The notes under the pieces are model-generated. The model had not been told where the DNA came from, made no database searches, and saw only the letters and a list, made by a program, of their open reading frames with translations. The translations under genes and the position numbers were made by a program. This document shows positions 11,523 to 23,510 of a stretch of DNA of 64,000 bases, one piece after another; the stretch's first letter is position 1; every line of letters begins with the position of its first letter. The stretch covers positions 67,931,546 to 67,995,545 of the forward strand of contig NC_081408.1 of the NCBI RefSeq assembly GCF_030272615.1, written 5' to 3'. The DNA is from Cryptomeria japonica. Lineage: Eukaryota > Streptophyta > Pinopsida > Cupressales > Cupressaceae.

Positions 11523-13277
11523 TTAGTTCACCTCCTGAAGGGGTAGTACCCCCAATTCACCTCTTAAGTGCACAAATGTAGTTTTTGGGAGAGGCTTGGT
11601 GAATATGTCTGCTAATTGCTCCTTACTAGAAACATGTTCCAGTGCAATCTTTTTATTCTGAACCTTTTCCCTCAAGAAATGATACTTAAGCTCAAAATTC
11701 TTGGTTCTAGAATGTAAAATTGGGTTCTTTGAGATATTGATAGCACTTGTGTTATCATAGAATATACTTACCGGTTCAGATATAGGGATTTTGAAGCCTT
11801 CAAGTACATGCTTCATCCAAATTGTCTGAGTGCAGTTCATGAAAGCTGCAACATACTCCGCTTCCACTGTAGACTAAGAGATACAACTCTACTTTTTACT
11901 CATCCATGAGACCAGTCTACCACCGAGAAAGAATGCACCACCAGTTGTGCTTTTCCAGTCATCCACATTACCTGCCCAATCAACATCTGTGAACACTTTC
12001 AGATTGAAATCATTGTTGTATGGGTACCACAATCCATAGTCAACTGTTCCCTTTAGATACCTAAGAATCCGCTTGACTGCAATCAAGTGGGATTCTCTTG
12101 GACTTTTCTGGAACCTTGCAGTAATGCCAATTGCATGTGCAATATCCGGTCTTATGCACTACATAATGCAACTTACCAATCATTGATCGGTATTCCTTCT
12201 CATCAACTAGTGTAGAATCATCCTCTTTTGTCAATTTGCAACTGGTCACCATTGGTGTACCAACCAGTTTGCTATCTTCCTTGCCAAAGGTCTTCAACAC
12301 CTCTTTGACATATTTGGACTGAGTGATAACGATTCCATCTTTCATCTGCTGGATTTGTAGTCCAATGAAGAACTTAATCTCCCCTATGAGTGACATCTCA
12401 AACTCTTTCTTCATCTCATCAGCAAACTCATGACTCATCTTGTCATCTCCACCAAAGATAATATCATCAACAAAAACCTCATAGATCAGGATCTGATCTC
12501 CTTCAGATTTGAAGTAGATATTGCTATCTTCACTTGTTCTCTCAAATCCAATCTTCACAAGATGGGAATGTAGGCCCTCATACCATGCCCTAGGTGCTTG
12601 CTTTAGACCATATAAGGCTTTATGTAGCCTGCACACCATATCACTGTCTTCAGATAGGGAAAACCCATCTGGTTGCTCTATATACACCTCCTCTTCAAGT
12701 ACACCATTTAGAAATGCAGATTTTACATCCATTTGATATACTTTGAACCTTTTAAAAGCTGCATATGCAAGATGCATATGAACTCCTTCCAATCTGGCTA
12801 CAGGAGCAAAGGTTTCTCCATAGTCTTCTCCATCTTCTTGAACATATCCTTTGCACACCAATCTGGCTTTATTCCTAATCATTGTGCCATCCTCATTCAT
12901 CTTGTTTCTAAACACCCATTTGGTGCCAATACATTTTTATGCTCCGGTCTGGGTACCAAGGACCATGTACCATTTTTCTCTATCTGGTCAAGTTCCTCTT
13001 CCATTGCCTTGATCCAGTCTTCATCTTTATGAGCCTCTTTGAATGATTTAGGCTCAAATTCAGAGATCATACATGAGTTTTCTCTAATATTTCTTCTTGT
13101 AAGGATTCTTGCATCCTTATCTCCTATGATCTGTTTAGGATCATGATTCGGCTTGACATACCAAGGAATGGTCTTGACTGGTTCTTCTTTCTTTTCCTCT
13201 TCATCCTCATCTTCATCAGTATCAACATTCACTGGTTCAGGAACATTGTTACTAGTACTTAGTTGACTGACAACCAT
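11523..13277 (-). pseudogene. Copia-1 pol: reverse transcriptase and RNase H
   Basis: Reading down the minus strand there is an integrase-RT linker (13277-12960). The Copia RT follows with [33 protein letters not shown] and the catalytic [11 protein letters not shown] (near 12460). Then come the [10 protein letters not shown] region and an RNase H with FTDVDWAGNVDDWKS and MEAEYVAAF (to 11523). The reverse transcriptase would copy the element RNA in cytoplasmic particles, and RNase H removes the template. A frameshift lies near 12920 and another near 12150, with stops near 11875-11890, so it is inactive. The active-site pair DD is intact. Confidence 0.88.
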
Positions 13278-13381
13278 TCCCAGAAGGTTGCAATTGGTTC
13301 ATTTACAGCTTGCTCACTGCCAGTTTCCTCAGTTTTCTTGGAGGATTCATCAACTCTTACATTGACACTTTCCATAATTCT

Positions 13382-14270
13382 CTAAGTCCTATTGTTGTAG
13401 CACTTGAGAGCTTTACTCTTGGTGGAATATCCTAAGAATATTCCCTCATCGCATTTGGCTTCAAATTTGCCTTGATGTTCATTCCTCTTGATGTAACATT
13501 TGCTACCAAATACCCTAAAGTAGCTAACCATAGGTGTCTTACCGGTCCAATACTCATAAGGAGTTTTGTCCTTACCTTTCTTGATGAGTACCCGATTCAT
13601 AGTGTAGACTGCAGTGCTCACCGCTTCTCTCCAAAAGGTGTGTGCTACCTTTCCTTGAATCAACATGGTTCTAGTTTCTTCAACTATAGTCCGGTTATTC
13701 CTCTTTGCTAGGCCATTCTGCTATGGAGTCTAGGGGGCAGACAATTGCCTCTTGATGCCAAATTCTTCACAATACTTGTTGAATTCACCGGAAGTGAATT
13801 CCCCTCCTTGATCAGTTCTGAGACACTTGATCCTTTTACCGCTTTCCTTCTCCACTAATGCTTTGAAAGCTTTGAATTTCACAAAAGATTCAAACTTGTC
13901 TTTCAAGAATGTGACCCACATCATTCTTCAATACTCATCAGTGAGAATCATGAAGTACCTATCACCCTGCACACTTCTAGTTTTCATAGGACAACACAAA
14001 TCAGTATGCACAAGATCAAGAAAATTGTCAGCAATGAAAGATTTACCTTTAAAGGTTGAGGAAGACATTTTCCCCAATTGACACTCTCTGCACAAGGTAT
14101 TATTCGGTTTGCTTAGCACCGACAACCCTCTAACTGCCTTGATCTTACTAGCCTTTACAATGTTATCAAAGTTTACATGGCAGAGTCTCCTATGCCATAT
14201 CCAGCTATCATCAAGCTTAGCCATAAGACATGTAATTATATTTGCATTCAGATGAAATATGTTACCTTTG
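13382..14270 (-). pseudogene. Copia-1 integrase
   Basis: The pre-integrase zinc-binding part is clear: WHRRLCHVNF and CRECQLGKM. The catalytic core follows, with the first aspartate in VHTDLCCPM and the second in CLRTDQGGEFTS. The third position, where Copia integrases have glutamate in NGxAERxNR, reads NGLAKRNNRT here. Stops near 13732 and 13723 and a break near 13925 interrupt the frame. The replacement of the catalytic glutamate by lysine alone would be expected to abolish strand transfer. The downstream KTPYEYWTGKTP block is typical. Confidence 0.87.
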
Positions 14271-14272
14271 GT

Positions 14273-14600
14273 CTACATGCTAGTGGCCACCAATTCACCA
14301 TCTTTTCCTTTGATTCTACAAACTCCATTCTTGAATTCCAGAGTGAGGCCATTATGATTTAGCTGGGCAACACTCAGAAGGTTGTGTCTGAGACCATCAA
14401 CCCAGTACACATTGTCAACATTGCTCTTTCCATTCAGAGAGATGGACCCTCTGCCTTTGACCATGCATGGTGCATAATTGCCAAAGTGAACCACACCACC
14501 ATCATACTCCTCCAATGATAGAAACTTGCTCCGGTCACCTGTCATATGGTGAGAATAGCCACTGTCAATGATCCACTCATTGGAATTATCAAACTAGGAG
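14273..14600 (-). pseudogene. Copia-1 protease and pre-integrase region
   Basis: The frame includes WIIDSGYSHHMTGDR around 14520-14570, the aspartic-protease active site (DSG) of Copia polyproteins. It is followed by the conserved WVDGLRHNLLSVAQL block. The enzyme would cut the gag-pol polyprotein inside particles. A stop separates it from gag at 14594 and another ends it at 14273. Confidence 0.8.
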
Positions 14601-15610
14601 ACAAGAGCCTTCTTGTCTACCACATCTTCCTTTACAGCAACAAACACAATGTCGTCATTCTCTTCATCTTCTGATTCCTCATCCGTTACACCTTCATCAA
14701 CTGCCACAAAATAGTTTCTCTGGTTTCCTCCTTTGAATTTCCTGAACCTTTCTGGTTTGTCCTTGTTATCACCATTAGGACAGTTTATAGCAATATGTCC
14801 TATCCGGTTACAAGAAAAGCATTTCAAAGGTAGCTTACCTTTGTATTTACCGGTTCCTTTAGGAAGCTTCTTGGCAAGGAGAGCTTCAAATGCCATCAGA
14901 ATCTCCTCATCATTCATTTCTCTACTCTAACTAGGTTCACCACTAGTGCTAGCTTCTTTTCCTTTTCTGGATGGTAAAGCAGAGGCTTTAAATGTTGATT
15001 CAGTCTTTTGAACACTGCCATCAAAACTATTTAGCTCATAGGCTGTTAACTTGGCTATGATGGAGTCCAAGGATACCTTAGACTTGTCTATTGATCTCAG
15101 CTCCTCGATAGCAGCAACCCTTATTGCATAGACCAGCAACAGAAATCTCAGGACTTTGCTTACCACAGTGGAATCTTCTATTTTACCACCTGCACTCTTG
15201 ATTTCTACAACAACTGTTTTGATTCTTATTCCATACTGCTGAATGGTCTCACCTTCAACCATCCGCATATCTTCAAACTTCCCTCTCAGGCTTTCTTCCT
15301 TAGCCTATTTTACATGTTCAACACCACCATAGATATTTTCAAGAGCATCCCATACCTCTTTGGGATTTACCTTGTCCTGAACATCAATAAACACAATGTC
15401 AGATAGACTACTAATGAGGGCTTCCATGATTTGCCCATTTTCTTGTATCTCTCTCTTTTGGTCATCGGTGAGAGTACCGGTAGGGACAACATAGACATTC
15501 TCAACATAACTCCAGTGTTGAGAACCCATGCTTCTGATGAATATCTTCATCCTATCTTTCCATATACCAAAATTTTCTCTGTTAAACTTTGGACCTTCCC
15601 TCTTCATCAT
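14594..15610 (-). pseudogene. Copia-1 gag
   Basis: ATG at 15610 (minus strand) opens a frame with KFNRENFGIWKDRMKIFI and an IYGGVEHVK block. After a stop near 15303 it continues through MRMVEGETIQQY to the CCHC zinc knuckle CFSCNRIGHIAINCP (near 14780-14825) and an acidic tail. It is a UBN2-type Copia gag, the particle-forming and RNA-binding protein. At least two internal stops (about 15303 and 14920) interrupt it. It is close in sequence to the gag of element E. Confidence 0.87.
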
Positions 15611-15665
15611 TTGACTAGGATCTTTACCTCAAGCAGTTAAGCTTACAACATAGAGGACCTAGAGT

Positions 15666-15679
15666 GCTCTGATACCAAT
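15666..15679 (-). other. Primer-binding site of Copia-1
   Basis: On the minus strand ATTGGTATCAGAGC follows the 5' LTR directly and matches the initiator-Met tRNA 3' end perfectly at the positions normally used by plant Copia elements. Confidence 0.92.
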
Positions 15680-17340
15680 TGATAACTCAATGAGGAACAA
15701 ATAGTACCAAACCGGTACTGAGAGGGGGGGGTGAATCAGTACAAATAAAAATACAGTCCAAAACCATTTTGACAACAAATACTCCAAATCACTGGCAGGC
15801 AGTGATACCAGTTGAAGCAGAGTCCAACCGCTAAGACCCAAAATAACTAAAACAATCATAAACCAGTCACTCACTAAGCTTTCCTCTTAGCTCAATACTA
15901 TAGTACCATTACACCCTCATGCATGAATAGGTAAACTATCATCAGATCTTTACAATAGTTAGTTCAGTATGTTTTATAGATAAACATAAAACACAGAACC
16001 ATCATATGCTCAACAGGTAATAACAAAGCATCACAAGACAAAAGCATCACACATGACACACATATTTTTCATGTGGAAACCCAATTGGGAAAAAAACCAC
16101 AGTGGGGATGAATACCCACAATTTGCTTTTGAACTCTTTAGAAGTCCGCTCTATTAGGAGCCTTGTCCGGTTAAAGACATTACAATAGGTTGTGCTAGGA
16201 ACCGATCTTGTTAGGGATCACCTGGTTAAGGGATGGTTACAATACCCGGTTAAGGGTTAAACTCGGTTAGGGTTACCTTGTTAGAGGATTTCAAGAACTC
16301 AATAGCTAAAGGATCTCCAGAGCTCTATAGCTTCCCAGAACTCATTAACTTTGAGTTACCCTGTTAAGGGATTTGAATCAAGCCAGTTAAAGCTACCCTA
16401 TTAAGGGATTTGAATCAAGCTGGTTAAAGCTACCCTGTTAAGGGATTTGCATCAAGCTAGTTAAGGATACCCTATTAAGGGATTTCACAACTATTGAAGT
16501 GGTTAGAGATCAATAGGAATTACAATGATCTGGTAACAACACTGAATGCTAATGCAGATCCGTTTTGGCTCCTCTTCACCTTCTGCACATTCACTTTGCA
16601 CGTATCTCTTTTCTCCTTTGGTCTAGCAAGAATCACATATCACTTCCCTTGGATACAAACACATAAATTTTTCCAACAACCTAAGAAAGAAACACAACAT
16701 TGACCTTATAGGAAACAAACAGGTTTGTAGCAGAAACCCTAAACCCTAAACCTGTTAGGTTAAGAAATTCAAGCGGTTCAATCCTAACTGTTGAATCATA
16801 CTGCATTAAATGCAACAAACTTGAATCGATCTCACGACATTCTCCATCATCCATTATCCACCGATTTCATGGCGGCTGATAACCCATCACGTGTTATCAC
16901 CGTTTGACAAACTTCACACATTTCCAAGGTAGATAGGAATAGTCTTCTTCATGCAAGATCCTTCATGCGCATAGGGCTTACATGGCAACATGATCTGTTC
17001 TTCATTATACTGCTAACTCATCACACAAAGATCACCAATTGAGTCACATAGGCTTGAGGTACTCCAACTAGAAATCTTGAAGTGGAAACTACCCACCAAC
17101 CGGTAGTCACTCAGTGCTCCCATGTGCTGGTTCCCATAACTGCATGTTGGTTCATCTTGACATGCCAGTTCATCTTGAACAAATATACCGCTTCACTTTG
17201 GCATATATACTAGTTCTCACATATATGCCGCTTCATCTTCTCACATATCACATATGTCGGTTCACTTCATAATACATATTGACATCAATGACAACATACA
17301 ATATCATTATGTCCTTATACCAGTTCACATAATGCCAACA
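15680..17340 (-). repeat. 5' LTR of Copia-1
   Basis: It begins TGATAACTCAATG and ends ATGCCAACA on the plus strand and pairs with 9708-11320. By eye about 20 differences occur in the first 195 bp, but later stretches differ by only about 2 percent. It carries four copies of the 37-bp unit (16356-16486). Confidence 0.92.
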
Positions 17341-20300
17341 TCCTTGCCCAGAATTGATTTGGGAATGTATCGCTAGATACGACCCAGTGTCTGAGACCAT
17401 TAGGAGAGACAATGGTGAAACCCTTCTTGCCATAAATCATGAAGTAATTTCCTCCATCTTCAAGATACCCGATTACCAGTTCTCCAACTTTTCCCCTGCT
17501 CAGTCAATCACTGAGTTCAATGCGGATAGAACCAGACACCGTAACAATGTAGCAAAATTCTAGTTGAAGGTTCCTCAAAGAGGTGTTTTTGGGTTACCCA
17601 AGAATCCTAATAAGAATCACATGTTGCCTCACATTCATGATGTTATGCTTTTGTTGCACCAAGCCAGAGGACCTGCTGAAGCTTAGAACTTCGATGACTG
17701 GATTTATTGCTACATGCAGCTAGTTTTGGAAGGGAAGCAGTATTTGGCTTGGACTGAATTGATTGTTGATTCAATGAGAGAACAATTGAGTATGGCTAAA
17801 TAGTTCAAACATAACTTCTTTATGTCTTCATATCTCTTGTATTATTTGGCGTGTGTTAAGGAGTTAGTTGGAATACTGAAACAGCTCACTGAGGAGGATT
17901 TTTCCGTATATGAGTTTTATCCCATGCTTCAAAAGGATAAGGCCTTACAAGATTTTAGAAGGGTGCACAATGCTTTTCTGGATGACTTGTGTCATGAATT
18001 GAAGAATATGAAAGCCAAAAGAATCTCTGAGGATGTGCAGACATTGATAAAGAGGTTTGGTAGTTTTTATATCTAGTTTCCACACTTCTATTACATAAGG
18101 ATAGGCGGCTTTGAAGAGGAGCCCTTCAAGCTACCTCACTTTTGTTCAGATTGCTTTCTTCTGGTAGAGATATGTAGACAGCTAACCTCTGTAATAAAAA
18201 AGGCACAACCCAGGGATAAATGGGAGGTTCATTTTCCCATCCAATTGGACATGTTGTCTTGTAGTTCGATATCCAATGCTTTGAGTATTGGAGCAGATCT
18301 CAGGAATTTTAATTTTTCCTTGTATCCTGAAAGGAAAGGTTTTGATAATAAGGGTTTTTCCCGAAGTCTTGGTCTAATGCCATACCTCCCAATACCACAA
18401 TTGGAGGATTTCTGGGAAGACTGTACTGATGAACTTGAGGTGTTCAAAAGGGGAAACATGAGGATGGTGTTAGAACAAGTCATTTCATTGCAGGTAAAGT
18501 TGGACACTAAGGGGCTCGAAGAGGACTATCTAGAGCTATTCGAACCAGGATACTTAGCCCGTGTAGAAATTGAAATGCCTCCAATTGACTGGGATGAGGA
18601 AGAGAAAGATGATATACAGTTAAGCACCAAAGGAGTTTTGGAAAGGATTGTGGCCTGGGTTGCCAGTAAGAAAGCAGTGAAATTAGGCGGTAAGTCTAAT
18701 TCTGCAAGAAGTAATGAGGTCCCTCTACGTTCACCAAAGCGTCTTTCTAACAATTCTTCTATGCCTGTTCATGCAGGTAAGGATAACAAGCCACCCCAGC
18801 TTAGACATAGGTCTAATTCAGCTTTGGATTTCTATACTCCTCGGCATACCCGGTCCCGAAGTGCCGCTCAAAGAAAGATGGATCAAGCAAAGGATACAGG
18901 GGTGAAAGATACGATTCTTGATGCTCAGATATTTGAAGTTGAAGACTTAGATAGCGATGTTTCTAATGCCTTGGATTCTCATATGGTGACTATGGCTATG
19001 ATGCCACCTTCCAAAGCGATCGAAGGAACAACCGGCTCTAGTGCAACTCCTAAGTGGTTGACCACTTCAGTGAACAGAAAGCGGAATTTTCTTCCCATGA
19101 CTATTCCAATTTAGGAAATGGTCATTAAGTACACAAATAAGAGTCCTAAGCCAAAAAGGTTCAAGCTCGCCACTCGCCTAGACAATGATGAAGGAACTAC
19201 AAAATGGGTTGCTGAAATCGCCTTGTACAAACCCAAGGATGAAAACAAGGAGGCTAGCCCCGATGATTTCGAGATCACAAAGGTGAAAATGGAAAATATG
19301 AGTAGAGACTCAGACAATCATTTCTTCCAGGTATCGGCAAAGAAAATGCTCACCAGATCGGAGAAAGATGGGCGAGAAAAGAGAGAGCTAAAGCGACACA
19401 TAAATGTTCTTGCCCAGTTCATCAATAGTATTGGTTGCTTTGGGGCACTCCCAATATCTCATGCTACAGAGAACTTCGACCCAACTTCACCAGAAAATAA
19501 AAAGTTATTGAGCCAAGTTCAACGGGCCAAGAGTATTGCAGAAGTTGTGGAGAAATGGATTGAGGGAATAATCAAGGATGGGGAGAAGTACATCACCAAC
19601 TCCTAGAGGTTATGTGATAAGATAGAGAGTCTTATCACCGAAGTTCAAAATCAGCTTGTGTCATGGGAGAAGGAGAAACACAAGTGGCAGAATATTTTGC
19701 CTTTGTTCACCAAAATAGAAGAATATGGAGTTACCAGTTTTTTGACGGAACACTTAATCAAACTGGTAGCAGATGAATGCCAACTCTTTGTGCTGAAGAA
19801 AACAATAATGTGGCGGGTGCTTACCTTCAAGTCTATGATCTTTGACGCTAAGACCTCTATTTATGAGCTCTAGGATCTCCAATGTAGTATAGTTAATGAT
19901 AACAAGGTGGTTAACCCTGACCATGATTGGCAATTGAGAATTTGCAGGTTGAACACACAACATGCAATCAGGGCTTTCCAGATAAACATGGACAAAATCA
20001 AGGCCAAGGGTAATTTCACTCTGAAAGATATAACAAGGGTGGCTAGGATTGAGTCCATGACTTTCATTGGAAATGATCAGTTGCCAAAACATATTGAAAA
20101 TATGGTGAAGCACCGGTGGAATAAGGAGGCGATGAAGGCAAAGCTCAATGCGATGAAAGTTTCATACCAATCTATTATTCAAGAACTCACAACTGCCCAT
20201 GACGCCAGTGAAAGCGGAGAGGATGATGATGATGATGGAAAAGTGACATAATGCATTGATTCAGGCCCGATTTTCTTTATTTTTGTAATTTCTCATGTTT

Positions 20301-21167
20301 ATGCAAAGACTTTGGGACATCTATCTCATAATACATCTTGTTGGTTTCATAACTGTTTTGGGGGAGATCGAGTTTTCAAGGAGACCTCCCCTGTTCTAAA
20401 AACTATAAATTAAGGAAAGATAGATAGAATAGGGGTTAGATTGGGTGACAAATTTTGGTTAGTTTTTTGTTTTTCCCTCTGTTTTGTGAATTTTCTATTT
20501 TGTAGAAGGAAGAATCAGACTTCTAAATCTGGAATGGAAAAAGATTTATACATGTATTATCGTGCTTTTGTCGCATAAGAATATATATATACAAAGATCA
20601 TACTATTTTTGGGAGAAGGAAAATCTATGGGTTTTGAATCTGTGTAGACACTTATCTTTGTATATGCTTATCTAATCAAATAATAGTAATGACCTTTCCA
20701 TTGCAAAAAATTATTATTCTTCTAGTACTCCTTCCTTTGAGTGTTTGTTTTCTTTTAGAAAAGATTTGTGTTTAAGAATAGATTCAGTTTCTTTAATCTG
20801 TTCATTCCTTATTAAAACCGTGGAAATGGTGTACTGAACTTTTATTCAGTTACTTTCATCTCTTATATTGAAAAGATAGGAAAGATTGTTTTTTTTCAGA
20901 AATATGTGTGAAATATTAGCCTCTCATCCAAGAATGAAGTATGCAGCCTTACATGCTTTTAGGTTAAAAGCTACTACTCAAATTAAATTAATTAAATCAT
21001 TCCTTGAATAACTGAAATAGGGAGCTATACCTATGGAAAATTTAGAGGGAAGTGGTTTATACAACACTTACCCAACTGTTTAGTGGAACACTTGTCTTTA
21101 AAAGAAGGTGACAGAGTTTAAAATTGATCATTTTAAGAAGGGACAAATCTGTTCACTAACAGATTTT

Positions 21168-21185
21168 TAGCGACTCTGTTGGGGA
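21168..21185 (+). other. Primer-binding site of element A
   Basis: TAGCGACTCTGTTGGGGA lies six bases after the LTR end. It resembles the site of element B (TTGGCGACTCTGCTGG on the minus strand at 33531-33546) with G-to-A and C-to-T changes. Its position marks the true end of the long LTR. The primer tRNA was not identified. Confidence 0.6.
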
Positions 21186-21491
21186 AAGTAGAGGAAAATC
21201 GAACATTCAGTAGACCAGCATGCCATGGACATGACAAAATTGAACCTATAATCAACAAAAATTCATAGAGTTTGTTTTGTCAAAGACATAGTTCTATAAT
21301 TCAAGAAAAATGTTGAGATTGAGATTTGCTTAAAAGAGCTTAAGATTCCCAAGGGTGATAACACTGGATTCTCATCCATATACTAAATCACAAAGGAGAG
21401 AAGGAATAATTGATAATTGTTTTGAAGAATTGCAAGGGTTGTCGTTCGTCACAAACTTTACTCCCAAAAGAAATGCTAAAAATAGACCTTC

Positions 21492-22576
21492 TTGTCCTGT
21501 CAGAGTTACTCCTATACCTCTTCTTCAAACCCTTGGCAAGCACTAACGCTTATTGGAGTTCAAGATCCTCCTCTAGTAACCATTTATCTCATGTTCATTA
21601 TGGCCCAACCATTGGGTGCTGCTGTTGGACCTCTTGCTCTCGCAGCTCATAATCCACTTCCAAAAGGGGCAAGGGATGTCCTACCTAAATATAATGGAGA
21701 CAGAAAAGTCTCAGTTGAAGAGCACTTGAATTCTTTTAATGTAGCCACTGGGATTCTGGCAGTCCAATATGAAGATGTGGCCGTTAGGCTTTTTGCTCAA
21801 ACTCTTACTAAGGGGGCAGCAGATTGGTTCAGTCATTTGCGAGCAGGATGCATAACTGACTGGCAAACAATGAAAACCACTTTTGAGAAAAGGTTCAAAA
21901 GTGCTGATGATGAACATTTGTTACTAGCTCAGCTCACACAAATGAAAAAGGAAATTCATGAGCCAATGAGGGACTATGTAGCTAGGTATAATAAGATTAT
22001 CCATAAAATTCCTCAAGCCAAAAGGCCAACCACTGATAGTCAACAATGTTTCTTCATAGATTCCATGCCTCCTGACATAGGTTTTCACCTTGGAAGAAAT
22101 AGGCCAACTGATCTTGAGACTGCACAAAATGAAGCTATACAGCTTGAAGATGATCTGATAACAGCTGGGAAATGGAGGAAAGATGTACAAACTCCTCAGG
22201 ATCAACCTCAAGAATCTACCTCTTCCACTGACCCAGTTGTTCCATGACTTGTCAATGATATGATTGCTTTGAAGAGACAGATACCAAAACTTGGAAGTTC
22301 CTATCGGCAGCCTTATCAGGATATAAGCAGAAAAACTCCAAATTAGTATAACTATGGACAACCGTTGCAATTACCTGCTGCTCCACAAAGATTACAAATA
22401 GAGGCACCTCCTAACAAGGGTGTCATGTGTTCATTCCATCTCACCACAGATCACGATGGGGATTCTTGTCTTGATATGATAAGACATGTTCAGATGCAAA
22501 ACACAAGGGATTAATTAGGTGAGTTCACTGAAGCGGAAAAAATTCAAGAGGTACCTGGTGACTCTAGATCATTCTA
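21492..22576 (+). pseudogene. Element A gag
   Basis: The frame contains a retrotransposon gag domain: LPKYNGDRKVSVEEHLNSF, ADWFSHLRAGCITDWQTM and the YVARYNKIIHKIP block. A more likely start than 21492 is an ATG near 21591-21600 (MAQPLG). Stops at 22245 and around 22344 and 22513 interrupt the C-terminal half. The usual CCHC knuckle is replaced by CSFHLTTDHDGDSC (near 22429-22470), a CxxH...C arrangement like that of Tat-type gags. It forms the particle and packages RNA. It shares its frame with the downstream protease and RT. Confidence 0.8.
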
Positions 22577-23510
22577 CCTCGAATATGAGTTGGATTCAGA
22601 AAGAGGTAGTAACATTTTGGTGACCCTTGAAGGTCTCGCATGTGTGATTCTAACAAGGAATCAACGAACTTCCTGGTCTTCTCCTTTTGTGAACCCTTTT
22701 GGAGGCAATTTCAAAGGTAAAGATCTCCCAAATAATAACTTTTCAAAGACCCCTAAAGTTAGGATTTTGCAAAAGAATAATGAAGATAACAATAGCTCTT
22801 CCTCTTCCTCCTCCTTTGACATCATTGAGTTTTGTAAAGCTTCTATTGTTCAACTTCCCACTACCAAGTATTTGAAACTAAATCCAAAAGAACTAGATAA
22901 GCTGGTCAAATATGTTAAGGGAGACTCTTCTTCGGAGTCCTTGGTGCACGGATGTGTGGAGAATAGTGATTTGATTGCTACTGAAAAATCTTCATCTGTC
23001 CCGTGCCCATTAGCTAACTTGGCTGATCCCTGTGCTTTTCATGATGCTAAAAATGGGCTTGAGGTTGAGATTCTAAAACCTGAACCTTTCTACATATCCC
23101 TTCTCCTGAATGGTCAGAAGCTTAGCAATTGCATAATAGATTTAGGGGCATCAGACAACATAATGCCTTCACTTGTGGCTAGGTCTCTAGGTTTAACTCT
23201 CACGAAAACATTTGGGAGATGATTTTCGATGGATGGGAAACAGGTTCCTCTTATTGGACAGGTAAAAGACGTCCAGGCAGTGCTAGCAACATGCCCTGAT
23301 AAAAGAGTAAAATTGACTATCCTGGTTGCTGTCATTCCCGCAAGTTATAGGATTCTCTTAAGTAGAACTTTTTGTAAGGACCTTGGAGGTGAAATCAAGA
23401 TGGATTGGTTTGAAGCTATTATTCCTCTTGGAAAATAGAAAATCAAGCTTGAACTTGAGCCGAAAAATAAGTACACTGTTTTTCCTTCGGATAACCCCAA
23501 AGCCTAGATT
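22577..23510 (+). pseudogene. Element A protease
   Basis: The aspartic-protease signature appears as CIIDLGASDNIMPSLVA (near 23130-23180), where the family has DSGA. The serine-to-leucine change is one C-to-T step (TCA to TTA). The downstream SYRILLSRTF block fits the flap and C-terminal half. A serine run (22795-22815) and a low-complexity linker precede it. Stops near 23220, 23437 and 23506 break the frame, but the register is unchanged from gag to RT. Confidence 0.75.

Larger units (their letters stand above)
9708..17340 (-). mobile_element. Copia-1 retrotransposon, minus strand
   Basis: This is a complete 7,633-bp element flanked by the five-base duplication TCCTT (9703-9707 and 17341-17345). 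The undisturbed target site can be read in the other LTR of element A near 28410. LTRs are at 9708-11320 and 15680-17340. The polypurine tract is at 11321 and the initiator-Met primer site at 15666-15679, both on the minus strand. The gag-protease-integrase-RT-RNase H order is that of Ty1/Copia. The frames contain several stops and shifts, so the copy is dead. Confidence 0.93.
9509..20251 (+). pseudogene. LTR-borne ORF of element A, 5' copy, split by Copia-1
   Basis: ATG 9509 opens a frame that is cut at 9708 by Copia-1. It resumes at 17346 in the register expected from the uninterrupted 3' copy and ends at TAA 20249-20251, about 1,030 codons in all. Several in-frame stops are present (for example F*LK near 17562, AK*FKH near 17800, YI*FPH near 18074, IPI*E near 19113). 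The comparison with the other LTR shows these were sense codons. The product would have an N-terminal region with RRDNGET and FKIPDYQFSNFSPAQSITEF. A middle region follows with VHNAFLDDLCHELKNMKAKR, then a basic stretch, and an acidic tail ending GEDDDDDGKVT. I do not recognise a catalytic domain. It may be related to plant transposon-protein (Transposase_32-like) domains or to the extra ORF1 of Ogre elements. That link is inference. Confidence 0.7.
8535..21161 (+). repeat. 5' LTR of element A, split by Copia-1
   Basis: The parts 8535-9707 and 17346-21161 align with 27241-32249. The LTR starts TGTTACTG and ends CACTAACA. The first 750 bp hold no coding sequence and end in a TATA-like CTATAAGG (9294). 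A long reading frame (9509-20251) follows, then about 900 bp of AT-rich non-coding sequence up to the primer-binding site. Copia-1 sits at 9708-17340. Confidence 0.87.

Noticed and set aside
19754-20113. Minus-strand 119-codon ORF found in both LTRs of element A (also 30819-31178)
   Set aside because: It is antisense to the long LTR ORF and is conserved only because the LTRs are copies. No motif supports it.
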